A DNA stretch of 64,000 bases from contig JBHJGP010000025.1 in NCBI GenBank assembly GCA_050331695.1, positions 1 through 64,000 of the forward strand, written 5' to 3'. The notes beneath the pieces are model-generated. The model was given only the letters and a program-made list of their open reading frames with translations. It was not told the origin of the DNA and ran no database searches. Positions 35,264-44,743 of the stretch are shown in pieces. Positions within the stretch are counted from its first letter, which is position 1; every line of letters begins with the position of its first letter. Origin of the DNA: JBHJGP01 sp050331695. Lineage in GTDB: Bacteria; Pseudomonadota; Alphaproteobacteria; Geminicoccales; Geminicoccaceae. The translations under genes were made by a program, and so were the position numbers.

Positions 35264-36742
35264 TCAGGCCGCGCGGGCCCGGATTGTTTTGGTTCGATGA
35301 GCCAGGAGCAGCGCTAGAACCACGGTCGGTAGCACCCAGACCACACGGCCCTGGTAGCGATCGGTGACGGCAGAAAGCGCACCACAGATGACGGCATTGG
35401 CCGCGAGACCCGTAACCGTCACCGACACCATGATCCAAGCGCCCCGGTCGAGGGCTCGGCGGCCAATCAACCAGACCAGAATGAGAACGGACAGGGCCAC
35501 CACCGAATAGTGGACCCATTCGACAGTCCGTTTGAACGTCTTGGCCTCACCGTAGTTCGGCTGAAGGGCGAAGGTCTCGAACCGATCGCCGGTGATCTCG
35601 CCGCCAAAGTGGAGGTCGGAGATGCCGAAGGTCAGGAACTGGGTGACACTGTTGTCGAGTACCACCCAGGCGGTCGTCCATGGATAGTCGGCGCTGGCGC
35701 GTTCGATGATGAGAGCTTCTTCGGCACGAATGCGGTCCATCTGTTCAGGCGTTGCCCGGTTGCGCAGGCCGCCTTCGGTCCACAAAAAATCGTTCGCGGT
35801 TCTGGGGATCTCGTCGAAGACCTCACAGACCGCGTAGCGATGCGCGTCGCACTGGGCCTCGAGATGCCATCGGGCCGGACCGTCCTCGATAAAGCGGCCG
35901 AGCGTGATCGGATAGCGCTTGGCAATGACATTGGCCTCGCCGACGCCGATTTTGTTGGCGGCGCTCGTCACACCGATACCGACGAGAAAGGAGGCGATCA
36001 GACCGGCTGCGACCATCCCGCTAACGCGTCGCTCCGAGCGCCACCGTTCCACGATCAACCAACCGGTGGCGGCCAGCAGCAGGGCGGCGATTAGGGGGAT
36101 ATGGCTGGCGTGAGCGCTCGCGGAAAAGGCGATGATCGCAAAAAGGCTGAAGGCCGCCGTTATGGAAAGCGCTTTCCCGTAGGCTGTCAGGATCGCGACC
36201 GATAGGATCGCAAGGCCCGCCAGAATGTCGGGCATCACGAAGGACGTGTACCAAGACGCGCTAGTGGCGAGCGCCACCAGTGAGGGCGCCCCGAAAGTGA
36301 TCGCGGAACTGCCAGGCACCGTGGAAAGCCGTAACAGGAGGAGCACGAGACCGGCCATCGCCAACGCCTGGGCGACGCTGACAAGGTTTAAAGCTGAATT
36401 TGGCCAGCTCGCCAGATAGACGAACAAACTGTAGGTCGCCGAGCGCATGCCCGAGACGACGGTTCGCCTCTGCTCGCTCTCCGCTTTTTCGTCCGACGGT
36501 CCGAGCTCGGGCCACATGGCGCCGGCTTTCTCTTGGACGAAGCTCACAGCAACCGCTCCGCCCTTCATGTAGGAAACGCTGTCTCGAAAATAGAACGGAG
36601 CGCCGTTCAGGAACATAGGCCAGAGAAGAAGGAGACTGAACACGGCGAACTGGACCCAGAGACGCCATCCGCCGAGCGCCGGTCTGTCAGTCGTTTCGGC
36701 CGCGTTCGGCATCGGCGCGTCATAGCCTTCGACCGACCTCAC
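35264..36742 (-). CDS. Polytopic membrane protein, possibly glycosyltransferase-like
   Basis: A 492-residue protein with about 10-12 predicted membrane helices. A large loop at about 275-395 has paired cysteines (EAQCDAHRYAVCEVFDE) and an acidic, Trp-containing stretch, probably periplasmic. The topology resembles GT-C-fold glycosyltransferases or O-antigen-related membrane proteins, but no diagnostic motif is clear; PFYFRDSVSYMKGG after the first helix is where GT-C enzymes carry an acidic motif. It is the most downstream gene of a minus-strand block of glycosyltransferases. Function not assigned. Confidence 0.7.
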   Translation of the reverse strand: MRSVEGYDAPMPNAAETTDRPALGGWRLWVQFAVFSLLLLWPMFLNGAPFYFRDSVSYMKGGAVAVSFVQEKAGAMWPELGPSDEKAESEQRRTVVSGMRSATYSLFVYLASWPNSALNLVSVAQALAMAGLVLLLLRLSTVPGSSAITFGAPSLVALATSASWYTSFVMPDILAGLAILSVAILTAYGKALSITAAFSLFAIIAFSASAHASHIPLIAALLLAATGWLIVERWRSERRVSGMVAAGLIASFLVGIGVTSAANKIGVGEANVIAKRYPITLGRFIEDGPARWHLEAQCDAHRYAVCEVFDEIPRTANDFLWTEGGLRNRATPEQMDRIRAEEALIIERASADYPWTTAWVVLDNSVTQFLTFGISDLHFGGEITGDRFETFALQPNYGEAKTFKRTVEWVHYSVVALSVLILVWLIGRRALDRGAWIMVSVTVTGLAANAVICGALSAVTDRYQGRVVWVLPTVVLALLLAHRTKTIRARAA

Positions 36743-36788
36743 GTCCGTTTAATCCCCAGCGCCTGCGGCGGATGGTGTGAGAAGAGCG

Positions 36789-37829
36789 TCAGCCAGCCTT
36801 CGACGGCGCTTCCTGATCGACCGGTTTGCGGCCCCGCCAGGTGGCGAAGACGTAGGCGAAAACCGAGCTCGCATAGACATGATAGAGCCAGTGCAGACAG
36901 GCACCGGCAATCAGCAACGGCGCCCCGCCCCGGCGTGCCAGCAAAGCGTAGAATGGAAGGTTGAGCGCCATGTAGGCCAACAGGACGACTGTCCAAACCG
37001 GACCGGCAGCGGGAACAAGAGCGGCCAGCAAGGCCAGTGCCCAAAGCAGATGAGCCAGCCCGCAAACGATCCTCTCTTTCCAGGATACGTTCAAATCAAT
37101 GCCAGCAGCTTCGCCGGAAACCATCATCACCGACCAGGGCAGCGCGCGGTGGACGACATCGGTCCGCCACAATTTGGTCAGTGTCCAGTCTTTGTGATGC
37201 GTTGCCTGAGCCATTGGCTCCAAAACGATGCGCCACCCCGCTTTTTTGAGCCGCAAACCCAGATCGACGTCTTCGATACTGGGTCGCTCGAACCGCCGAT
37301 CGAAACCGCCATTGTTCAGGAACGCGTCCCTGCGCACGGCGCCGAGCCCGGACCAGAAGCTGGATGCGTCGCGGTTGCCGTTCTGGTGGAACCAATGATG
37401 GCGAAGATTGGCATAGAGCCCGGCAAGGCGCTCGGCGCCCGGATCGTCATCATAGGAGCCGAAGGCGGCTGCGACCTTCGGATCGGCGATGATGGTTCGC
37501 TCCAGCAGGCCGATGGCATCGGGCTGCACTTCGACATCGGCGTCGACGAAGACGAGCACATCCGCGTCTGTGGTGCTCGCGCAAATATTGCGGCCCACCG
37601 CAGGCCCCCAGGGCCTGGTCGCGTTGGTCAGCACCTTGGCACCGAAGCTGGCCGCGATTTCGGCGCTGTCGTCCGTGGATGCATCGTCATAGACGATAAT
37701 CTCGTCGGGCAAGCGGGTCGAGCGGATCAGGGCCGAGAGGCACGCTCGGAGCGTCGCGGCGCCATTGTGCACCGGAACAATGACGGCAAGCGACGAGTGC
37801 GCCGCACGGCTCGATGAACTATCGATCAC
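36789..37829 (-). CDS. Family 2 glycosyltransferase with C-terminal membrane helices
   Basis: Transfers a sugar from a nucleotide- or lipid-linked donor, probably onto an envelope glycan. Starts LAVIVPVHNGAATLRACL; the nucleotide-binding DDAS and metal-binding FVDADVEVQ (DAD) are present, and SIEDVDLGLRLKKAGWRI is the catalytic ED motif. Two to three C-terminal helices (about 255-325) anchor it. I prefer the GTG at 37829 (346 residues), two bases after the natural end of the upstream oxidoreductase frame; an ATG at 37916 would overlap that frame. It lies within a minus-strand glycan block. Confidence 0.85.
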   Translation of the reverse strand: MIDSSSSRAAHSSLAVIVPVHNGAATLRACLSALIRSTRLPDEIIVYDDASTDDSAEIAASFGAKVLTNATRPWGPAVGRNICASTTDADVLVFVDADVEVQPDAIGLLERTIIADPKVAAAFGSYDDDPGAERLAGLYANLRHHWFHQNGNRDASSFWSGLGAVRRDAFLNNGGFDRRFERPSIEDVDLGLRLKKAGWRIVLEPMAQATHHKDWTLTKLWRTDVVHRALPWSVMMVSGEAAGIDLNVSWKERIVCGLAHLLWALALLAALVPAAGPVWTVVLLAYMALNLPFYALLARRGGAPLLIAGACLHWLYHVYASSVFAYVFATWRGRKPVDQEAPSKAG

Positions 37830-37831
37830 GC

Positions 37832-39301
37832 TCAGGCCGCTTTCGCTCGTTGTTCGTTGACGGTAAATTCTTCGTGGTAGGACCGTTCGACATTGACGTT
37901 CCAGATATCGTGGCATTCCCCCAAAATATTCTAGGCAGCCAGCATCGCGGGCAGCATCGAATGGTCTTGATTGTTATAGCGATGCATGCCGTTACGGCCG
38001 ACGGTCTGGAGGTTGTCGAGCGTCAGGATCCAGTCGCGGATGGTGTCGACCGCCTGCTTGTAGTCGCTGTCGTATACCGGATAGGCTTTGGGTTGCCGGA
38101 TCACGGCGCCGTCGATCACGGTGGCCTCCTCCGCGAGGCCCAGACTGTCAAGCTCCTTCGCGGCGAGACGGATCAGATCCTGATCGTCCCGCTCCCACAG
38201 ACCGTCGCCCTCGTGGCAGAAATACTCCATGCCGATGCTCGCACGGTTTGCCTCGGGCACCATCTCCTCGGACCAGGACCGGAAATTCTGGATCCGTCCG
38301 ACCATCACATCGGGGCTGTGGATGTAAATCCAGTTGTCGGGAAATGGATCGGCGTGATCGAGGATCAGCGTGACGATCAGAAAATCCCGGTAGCGAAGCT
38401 TGTCGGCGGCGGCGAGAACCGGCACGGGCGGCGGCGGATCGATCGCCTGCAACAGTTCGCGAAGCGGCATGGATGACAGGAAGTTGTCGGCCTTGACCTG
38501 GTAGGTGTGCGACACGCCGTCCCGTTCCTCGACGACATCCATGGCGTGGAACCTAGCGCCGTCGCGATACAGCTTCGTGACGCGACTGTTCATCCGCACA
38601 GCGCCGCCGCGCTGGGTGATCCGGTCCCGAAACTTCTCCCACATCATGCCGGGGCCGAGCCGCGGGTAGTCGAACCGCTCGATCAGGCTGGCGGTGTCGT
38701 TGGCGCCGGTCAGAGCATTCCAAACCGCCTTGCTCAACGACAGATTCTTAATCCTTTGCGCGGCCCAGTCGGCCCGGATCTCGGTGCAGGGAATGCCCCA
38801 GACCTTCTCGGTGTAGGTCTTGAAAAAATGGTAAAAAAGCCGCCCGCCGAAGCGGTTGGTGACCCACTGCTGGAAGTTCTCTTCCTCGCGGTGGGGACGT
38901 ACCTGCCACTTGATGTAGCTAAGCATGATATGACCGGCCTCGACCGGTCCCATATTGGCAAGCGCGTTGAAGATCTTGAGGGGATAGGCGTAGTAACGGC
39001 CCCGGTAGTAGATCCGGCTCATCCGCGGCCTTGTAATGAAATCGTCGCCGCAGATCTCGCGCCAGAGGGCCTCGACTTCCTTGACCTTAGTGAAAAAGCG
39101 ATGGCCACCGATATCGAACCGAAAGCCTTTGTAGCTTTCGGTTCGAGCGATGCCGCCGACCAGATTCGACGCCTCGAACACCACCAATTGATGCGACGGA
39201 TCATCGTCTAGGAGAATATGCGCAGCCGTAAGCCCGGCAGGGCCGCCGCCGATGATGGCAGTGTTTGAGATTTCGACCCCGCTAGTGCTTAGCTGCCGCA
39301 T
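37832..39301 (-). pseudogene. FAD-dependent oxidoreductase (UDP-galactopyranose mutase/protoporphyrinogen oxidase-like) interrupted by in-frame TAG
   Basis: A flavoprotein common in glycan clusters. The N-terminal FAD fold is TAIIGGGPAGLTAAHIL, followed by FDIGGHRFFTK and KVWGIPCTEI. The frame ends at TAG (37931-37933) after 456 residues, right inside the usual C-terminal motif (RNGMHRYNNQDHSM then MLAA). Past the TAG, 32 further residues of typical family sequence follow (NILGECHDIWNVNVERSYHE) up to TGA at 37832-37834, two bases before the next glycosyltransferase start. The restored length, 489, fits the family. In homologues an arginine or lysine is usual at the TAG position, so one base change suffices. 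The loss is short, so the truncated protein might still fold. Confidence 0.82.
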
Positions 39302-39654
39302 GAACGCCGCTCCGATACGAAAACGTTGGAAGAGTGTGCAGGTTCCAAGCTTGGGACGGAAAAGGAGCGGAAACCATCCGAGCGCTTTGCGACGCGGGAA
39401 CGTAGCGTCGCTCAAGCATTCCCTTCCCACTATTCAACCTACGATAGCACCGACAAACAAATTCTTAGTTTTTGCGGGACCAAACGCAGCTGCCCGACGT
39501 GCATGGTTTATCTTAAATAAGTTGCGTTCTGTCATCGTGCTTTGCAGGTCCATCATACGTGAGGGCACCATCTTTTTGCACTGCCGAACAGAAACCTAGG
39601 GTGGAAGCGCCTGCGGACAAACAATATCGGACGTCTCAGTCGATGGTTCGCGCT
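39302..39654. other. AT-richer intergenic region within the glycan block
   Basis: About 350 bp between the oxidoreductase and the interrupted glycosyltransferase, both on the minus strand. The part from about 39,430 to 39,600 is distinctly AT-richer than its surroundings and likely carries the promoter for the oxidoreductase and downstream genes. No gene is recognised; short frames in several phases look like noise. Confidence 0.5.
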
Positions 39655-40548
39655 TTATGGTTTTGTTGCAACATGGTTTCCGCGACGCCGGCGGAACCGC
39701 TCGTCGGCGAAGCCGGCAACCATGGCCACCTGCGACAGGCCGAGCAGGCACGTTCGCAAAGCGGCGTTAGGCCGCCCCTCGCGAAACGGGAAGTGGGCCA
39801 TGCGCGCGTAAAAGCGCAGCCCCTCGAAAGGAACCTTGCGCCCATCCCGGTCGGCCATCCTCACCCGCAGATGACGGGCACCCCGTCCGTAATTGGCCTG
39901 CTGGCGCCAGAAGCGTGCCAGGCTCAAGGCGTGAAGGTGCCCGACCACCGCGCCCGGCGCATGGATAAGCGGCCAACCCTGCTCCTTCCAGCGAAGACCA
40001 AAGTCCCGGTCTTCGGCGGCTGCCAGGGGAAAGGTCTCGTCGAATCCACCCAGCGCGGCGAACCGGTCCTTCCGGCACGCCATGTTGTTTGATGTGAAGA
40101 AATCGAGGCCGCGGCCGTGACGGAGCGCATAGTCGTAGAGAAAACTGACCAGATCCTGGCTCGCTTCGGCGTAGACATTGTCGGTCAGAAGGTTGACCGT
40201 TTGACCACCCACCAGCGCGTCCGGCCGATCTTTCAACGGCGCGATCAAGCGCTCGAGCCAAGTCGGCTCAGGCCGGCAATCATCGTCCGTAAAGGCCAGA
40301 TATTGGCCTTGAGCGGCGGCGGCACCTCGGTTTCGCGCCTTGGCCGGGCCGGCATTTTCCTGGCGAAGGCAAGTGACGTGAAGCCGGCCGTTGGCCTTCG
40401 CGACCACCGGTTCGACCGGCTCCGGCGAGCCGTCATCGACGACGATCACCTCTTACGATGTCGCCGCGGTCCGGCTCAATGCGTCCAGGCAATCCGCCAG
40501 CCGATCCGGCCGCGCGAAGGTCGGGATGATGACGCTGATGGATGGCAC
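39655..40548 (-). pseudogene. Family 2 glycosyltransferase interrupted by in-frame TAA
   Basis: From GTG at 40548 the frame reads VPSISVIIPTFARPDRLADC, a standard family 2 start, then meets TAA at 40453-40455 as codon 32. Directly after the stop it continues EVIVVDDGSPEP, the nucleotide-binding motif, then AFTDDDCRPEPTWLERL, the metal-binding DDD, and AAEDRDFGLRWKEQGWPL, the ED motif, to TAA at 39655. A Tyr or Phe codon is usual before EVIVVDDGS; TAC or TAT to TAA is one change. Restored length is 297 codons. Internal initiation at a GTG (40449) would lose the first strand of the nucleotide fold. It starts about 10 bp after the PAP2 gene stop. Confidence 0.85.
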
Positions 40549-40558
40549 GGCTTGATGG

Positions 40559-41446
40559 CTAGCGTTGGCGGTTGCTGGCACCGGAAACCCAGGTGAGGCT
40601 CGGCATCCTCTGCGGCAGGAGGGTCAGTCCGGTCCTGGCCAGATCCTCGGCGAAGCCGCGCCAGCGGGGCCAGGTCGTAAGACGCTGGACAATCCAGCCG
40701 GACAGCCGCGCGCCGCGCAACCGGATCCTGCCGGGCCCGTGCCGGTCGAAGACGATCCGGCGCCCGGCGAACCAATGGCGCCAAAAATAGGTGGTCAGCA
40801 CGGCCAGGCCGGCGCCGCCCACCACATCGCTCAGAAAATGGGCGTCGATGAGCACACGGCTGAACGCCACCCAGCAGGCGATCGCCATCCAAAGCACCCG
40901 GTAGCGGGACCAAAAGAACAGCAAAACCAGGGCGAGCGTGAAGATCGTGTTAGCGTGACCTGAAGGAAAGCCGGCGAAGTCGGCGTCCATCGAGAAGGGT
41001 GCGAAGCCTAGCAGCCCCTGCTCTTCCAGAAGCTTCGGCCGGGCCCGGCCGATGCCGTACTTCAGGAAGACCGCGATCAAGCCGGAGGACGCGATGGCGA
41101 CAAAGGCGAATGTCGAACACCGACTGATCCAGGCAAAAGCCTGACGTTCACGAAATCCGGTCTCGCGGCGGGCAAATCGGGCGAAAGCGATGGCGGCGAG
41201 GGCGGTCGGGATCAGATACCAACTGGAATCGCCAAGCACCGAAAGTCCGCCCAGATCATGTATCACCTGTTGATCGAGGGCGTTTAGCCAGTGGTACAAG
41301 GGCAGATCGATGATCGCCACGATAAGCGAGAGGCCCAGGCCGACGGCGACAGCCGACGCCACCCTCGGCCGGGAGACGCAGACCTCTCGGGTGACCTTAA
41401 AAGCCTTCTCGGCACCCGGCAAAACGCGCCTAATCACAGGACACAC
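40559..41446 (-). CDS. PAP2 family membrane phosphatase
   Basis: Type 2 phosphatidic acid phosphatase-like enzyme, 295 residues, about six helices. All three catalytic motifs are visible: KYGIGRARP, PSGHAN, and SRVLIDAHFLSD. Such enzymes dephosphorylate undecaprenyl pyrophosphate, lipid A or phosphatidic acid at the periplasmic face. The surrounding glycosyltransferases favour an envelope-lipid substrate. The GT39 gene lies 109 bp upstream on the same strand. Confidence 0.9.
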   Translation of the reverse strand: MCPVIRRVLPGAEKAFKVTREVCVSRPRVASAVAVGLGLSLIVAIIDLPLYHWLNALDQQVIHDLGGLSVLGDSSWYLIPTALAAIAFARFARRETGFRERQAFAWISRCSTFAFVAIASSGLIAVFLKYGIGRARPKLLEEQGLLGFAPFSMDADFAGFPSGHANTIFTLALVLLFFWSRYRVLWMAIACWVAFSRVLIDAHFLSDVVGGAGLAVLTTYFWRHWFAGRRIVFDRHGPGRIRLRGARLSGWIVQRLTTWPRWRGFAEDLARTGLTLLPQRMPSLTWVSGASNRQR

Positions 41447-41555
41447 CGATCCTCGCTATTGTTGTCTTCCTCGAAAAACCGCCAGCGGTTGGAACGCAAC
41501 GCGTTTAGCGCGATGGACCGGCCGGTGCCAGCGGTTAGGGCCTGCCGCTCTCGGA

Positions 41556-43265
41556 TCAGCGCTGCCCATCATCGGGTCCGGCATAGACGAAGAGATGAAG
41601 TCGGTCGGCGCCATTAAGCGCTGTTCCGTTCAATTCCGCCAAGATCGTCGCCTCGGCACCTCGTTGCTCCAGCGCAGCCGAGAACAGCTCCAGATCAGGC
41701 TGTTCGACGATGCCGACGCGGCACGGACCATCGGCGAGAAACCGGGCCACGCCTTCAGCGTCCGTCAATTCGATGTCGGTGCCGACGAGAAAGACGAGGC
41801 TCGGTTCATGGGTGCCGGATGCCGCGACCTTGGGATCAGGGCAGGGGCTTTGCTGCTCGATCGCCTCGGCGAGACGGGGGCTGAGCCAAAGACCGGTGAG
41901 GTTGGGGAAGGTGAAGCCGTAGGCCATCACGTAAGCCAAAAGAGCGGCCGCCAAGCCGCAGGCAAGCGCTCGATCAAAAGCCAGACGACGGATCGCCATC
42001 GCCATCAAGAAGGCGAGGGGAAGCGCGGCGAGAACGGCGATCCGGACGATGATCAGCACGTCGCTTAAGAGCAGATAGGGTATGGCCGCGACCGCGACCG
42101 GCAGCGCCAGAGCGACAATTGCCCAAGGCAGCATCGGCCAGAGGGTCAGCCAACTCGGCCTCTTGGTCCAGCCGAAACGATCATACATCGCCGCGGCCGT
42201 TAAAAGCGCGATCGCCGGGTAGGTCGGCAGCGTGTAGTGAGGCAATTTCGTGACCGACAACTCGAACACGATCCAGGTGGGAATGATCCACCCGAGACAA
42301 AACCGGACCACCGGTGTCGCGCGATGCCGCCAGACCCAAGGAATGGCAAGACCGGCCAGCACGCAGAATGGCCAGAAGGTGACCCAGAACATCGCCAGGT
42401 AAAGGCCCGGCGGCGCGCCGTGGGATTCCTGTCCGGTCGAGATTTTGCCGAACATGTCGTGGCCGAACGAAGCCTGGAGGAAAGCGCCGTCAGTCATGAC
42501 GGTGATCGCGACCAGCCAGGGCAGCACAACCGCGAGCGCCAACGGCACGCCCACGAGGAAGCGCAAGCGTTTGAGCCAGAAGATCCGGCGTTCGGTGACG
42601 ATCAGCCAGAGCAGGGTGCCGCCACAAACCAGAGGTAGAACCGGGCCCTTGATCAGCACGCCGACGCCGGCCGCCAGCCAGAAGGTGATAGGCGCCGCCC
42701 AGCCGACATCGTCGTCACGGGACAGATAGATCCGGGCGAGCGCAAACTGCGCCGCCAGGATGGTCGCGAGCAGGGCGGCGTCGGTCTTCGCCAGCCGGGC
42801 CTCCACGCCGAGGATCACGCAACCGACCATCATGACGCCGGCAAACAGGCCGACCGTTGGATTGAAAAGCCTGGCACCGGCCCAGGCGGTCAACAACACC
42901 GCGAGCGTGGCGCCGATCAGCGACGGGATCCGATAGGCCCAGATGTTATCGAGGGTTTCGGCGCCGAAAACCGAGACGCTTGCCGCCTGCAGCCAGTAGA
43001 TGCCGATAAGCTTTTTATGCCGAGGGTCGTCCTGAAAGCGGATGTTGATGAAATCGCCGGTTTCGAACATCTGGCTGGTGGCCTGGGCAAAGCGCGCTTC
43101 GTCCCGGTCCACCGGTGGTATCGAGAAAAATCCGGGCAGGAACGCGACCAGGCACAAAAGCACCAACGCGGCGGAACGAAGATCGGCGCGGCGCGCCAAA
43201 AGATCGACCCATCCACTGACGACAAGGGGAGCATGCTCCTCGGCCGTTCGATCCGCAGTCCCCAT
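41556..43265 (-). CDS. ArnT-like GT39 family glycosyltransferase
   Basis: Integral membrane glycosyltransferase using a polyprenyl-phosphate sugar donor, related to ArnT/PMT. The ATG at 43265 gives about 569 residues; an upstream start at 43301 adds 12. The first periplasmic loop has the catalytic acidic motif PPVDRDEARFAQATSQM, followed by KKLIGIYWLQAA, both typical of the ArnT group. About 11-12 helices follow. The C-terminal 110 residues are soluble (periplasmic). ArnT modifies lipid A phosphate with aminoarabinose; the donor here is unknown. It is the first gene of the minus-strand glycan block. Confidence 0.88.
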   Translation of the reverse strand: MGTADRTAEEHAPLVVSGWVDLLARRADLRSAALVLLCLVAFLPGFFSIPPVDRDEARFAQATSQMFETGDFINIRFQDDPRHKKLIGIYWLQAASVSVFGAETLDNIWAYRIPSLIGATLAVLLTAWAGARLFNPTVGLFAGVMMVGCVILGVEARLAKTDAALLATILAAQFALARIYLSRDDDVGWAAPITFWLAAGVGVLIKGPVLPLVCGGTLLWLIVTERRIFWLKRLRFLVGVPLALAVVLPWLVAITVMTDGAFLQASFGHDMFGKISTGQESHGAPPGLYLAMFWVTFWPFCVLAGLAIPWVWRHRATPVVRFCLGWIIPTWIVFELSVTKLPHYTLPTYPAIALLTAAAMYDRFGWTKRPSWLTLWPMLPWAIVALALPVAVAAIPYLLLSDVLIIVRIAVLAALPLAFLMAMAIRRLAFDRALACGLAAALLAYVMAYGFTFPNLTGLWLSPRLAEAIEQQSPCPDPKVAASGTHEPSLVFLVGTDIELTDAEGVARFLADGPCRVGIVEQPDLELFSAALEQRGAEATILAELNGTALNGADRLHLFVYAGPDDGQR

Positions 43266-43674
43266 CAAAGGCCAGCCCGGTCCAGCCGGCGGCCACGCCA
43301 TCTGCCGGCGAAAAGCGTCCGCAAAGTGTCACTCCCGTCAATCAGCCAACAAACCGGTGGCGGCATCTCTAGAGAATGACGGGCGCAGGGTGAAGCGCGT
43401 TAAAGCGCTGGCTCAGTCACGGTCGCCGGCGTTCGGTTCCCGCGTCTTCGACATGGACGGCGGCGATGAGGCGACGGTTGACGTAGCGCAGAAGAACCTA
43501 AGACGGAGCGGCGGGCAGCTCGGAAGTCAAGAGGTTGGCATCGCCTCTTGTTGGCGGATGCCACCGTTTGCGCCGCACCCGCCTTTCGGCTATGCGAGAA
43601 ACCAGCAATATGCTGACGACACTCGAGAACAAGGGACCCGAAACGGGTTTCTGCTAGGCAAGGGAGTGCTTAAC
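43266..43674. promoter_or_regulatory. Divergent control region of the GT39 and TRAP genes
   Basis: About 400 bp between the leftward GT39 gene and the rightward TRAP binding-protein gene. An open frame in phase with the latter runs through it but has no credible start. Overlapping inverted repeats occur at 43529-43562: AAGAGG (43529-43534) with CCTCTT (43544-43549), and GGCATC (43537-43542) with GATGCC (43557-43562). They cannot form at the same time. They may be an operator or an RNA switch-like leader. Confidence 0.45.
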
Positions 43675-44727
43675 ATGACATGGAGACTGCTCGCCACCGC
43701 GGCGCTGGCCGCGGGCGTCGCGGCCGGGTTGATGCTGACCAGCGGTTCTGCCGACGCCCAGGAACGGGTTCGGTGGAAATTGGCCAGCACCTATTCTGGT
43801 TCGCTGACCCAGCTCGGCACGCTCGGCAAACGGATCACCGAGGAAATCGAGAAGGTGTCGGGCGGATCGAACCGCATGCGCTTCAATGAGCCTGGCGCGC
43901 TCGTGCCGGCTCTGGAAGTGTTCGACGCGGTGTCAGCGGGCTCGGTCGACGTCGCCTGGTCGACGGCTGGCTATTGGGCCGGCAAGATCCCGGCTGCCCC
44001 GCTGTTCTCAGCCGTGCCGTTCGGTCCGCGCGCTGGTGAGTATCTCGCCTGGTTCGAGTTCGCCGGCGGCAAGGAACTCTTTAAGGAAGACTACAGCGGA
44101 TTTGGCATCGAGCCGGTCCTGTGCGGCATCATCGCGCCGGAAGCCTCCGGCTGGTTCAAGAACGAAATCACCTCGGTAGAGGATCTGCGTGGGCTCAAGA
44201 TGCGTTTCTTCGGTCTCGGCGCCCAGGTGATGGAGAAGATGGGTGTCTCGACCCAACTGATCGCCGGCGGTGATATCTATCCGGCATTGGAATTGGGCTC
44301 GATCGACGCCACCGAATTCTCCATGCCGGCGATCGACCTTAACCTGGGCTTCTATCAGGTCGCCAAGCACTACTACTTCCCTGGCTGGCATCAGCAGTCG
44401 ACGACGTTCGAACTGCTGATCAACCAGGAGAAGTGGGACGCGCTCGACGAAACGCAGCAAGCGCAGATCAATGCGGTTTGCGGCGACAGTATCCGTTACG
44501 GCCTCGCCGAGGGTGAGGCGATCCAGTTCGCCGCGCTGGAGGAGCTTCAGGAAAAGGGCGTGACCGTCCACCAGTGGCCGGACGAGATTCTGGAGCAGCT
44601 CGAAGCCGCCTGGCTCGAGGTGGGCGAGGAGCAAAAGGCCGATGAAGACTTCGCCCGGGTGTGGGAATCGCTCTCAAGCTTTCGCGACGGCTACCAGACC
44701 TGGGAAGAAATCGGTTATCTGAAGTAG
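43675..44727 (+). CDS. dctP: TRAP transporter substrate-binding protein (DctP/TakP-like)
   Basis: Periplasmic binding protein of a tripartite ATP-independent importer, 350 residues with a signal peptide (about 1-28, ending SADA-QE). It belongs to the TakP-like branch that binds 2-oxo acids and related carboxylates: LKMRFFGLGAQVMEKMG, QLIAGGDIYPALELGSIDA and YYFPGWHQQ are characteristic. The conserved arginine in KMRF should bind the carboxylate. AAGGGAG lies eight bases before the ATG. A strong hairpin separates it from the two permease genes, so it can be made in excess. The ligand is not fixed by sequence. Confidence 0.9.
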   Translation: MTWRLLATAALAAGVAAGLMLTSGSADAQERVRWKLASTYSGSLTQLGTLGKRITEEIEKVSGGSNRMRFNEPGALVPALEVFDAVSAGSVDVAWSTAGYWAGKIPAAPLFSAVPFGPRAGEYLAWFEFAGGKELFKEDYSGFGIEPVLCGIIAPEASGWFKNEITSVEDLRGLKMRFFGLGAQVMEKMGVSTQLIAGGDIYPALELGSIDATEFSMPAIDLNLGFYQVAKHYYFPGWHQQSTTFELLINQEKWDALDETQQAQINAVCGDSIRYGLAEGEAIQFAALEELQEKGVTVHQWPDEILEQLEAAWLEVGEEQKADEDFARVWESLSSFRDGYQTWEEIGYLK

Positions 44728-44743
44728 ATCGCAAGATGGACGG

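Noticed and set aside
33095..40455. Reassignment of TAG to an amino acid
   Set aside because: Many genes here end at TAG at family-typical lengths (for example the M23 peptidase, ada, recD2-like, dctM, rimO), and one of the three internal stops is TAA.
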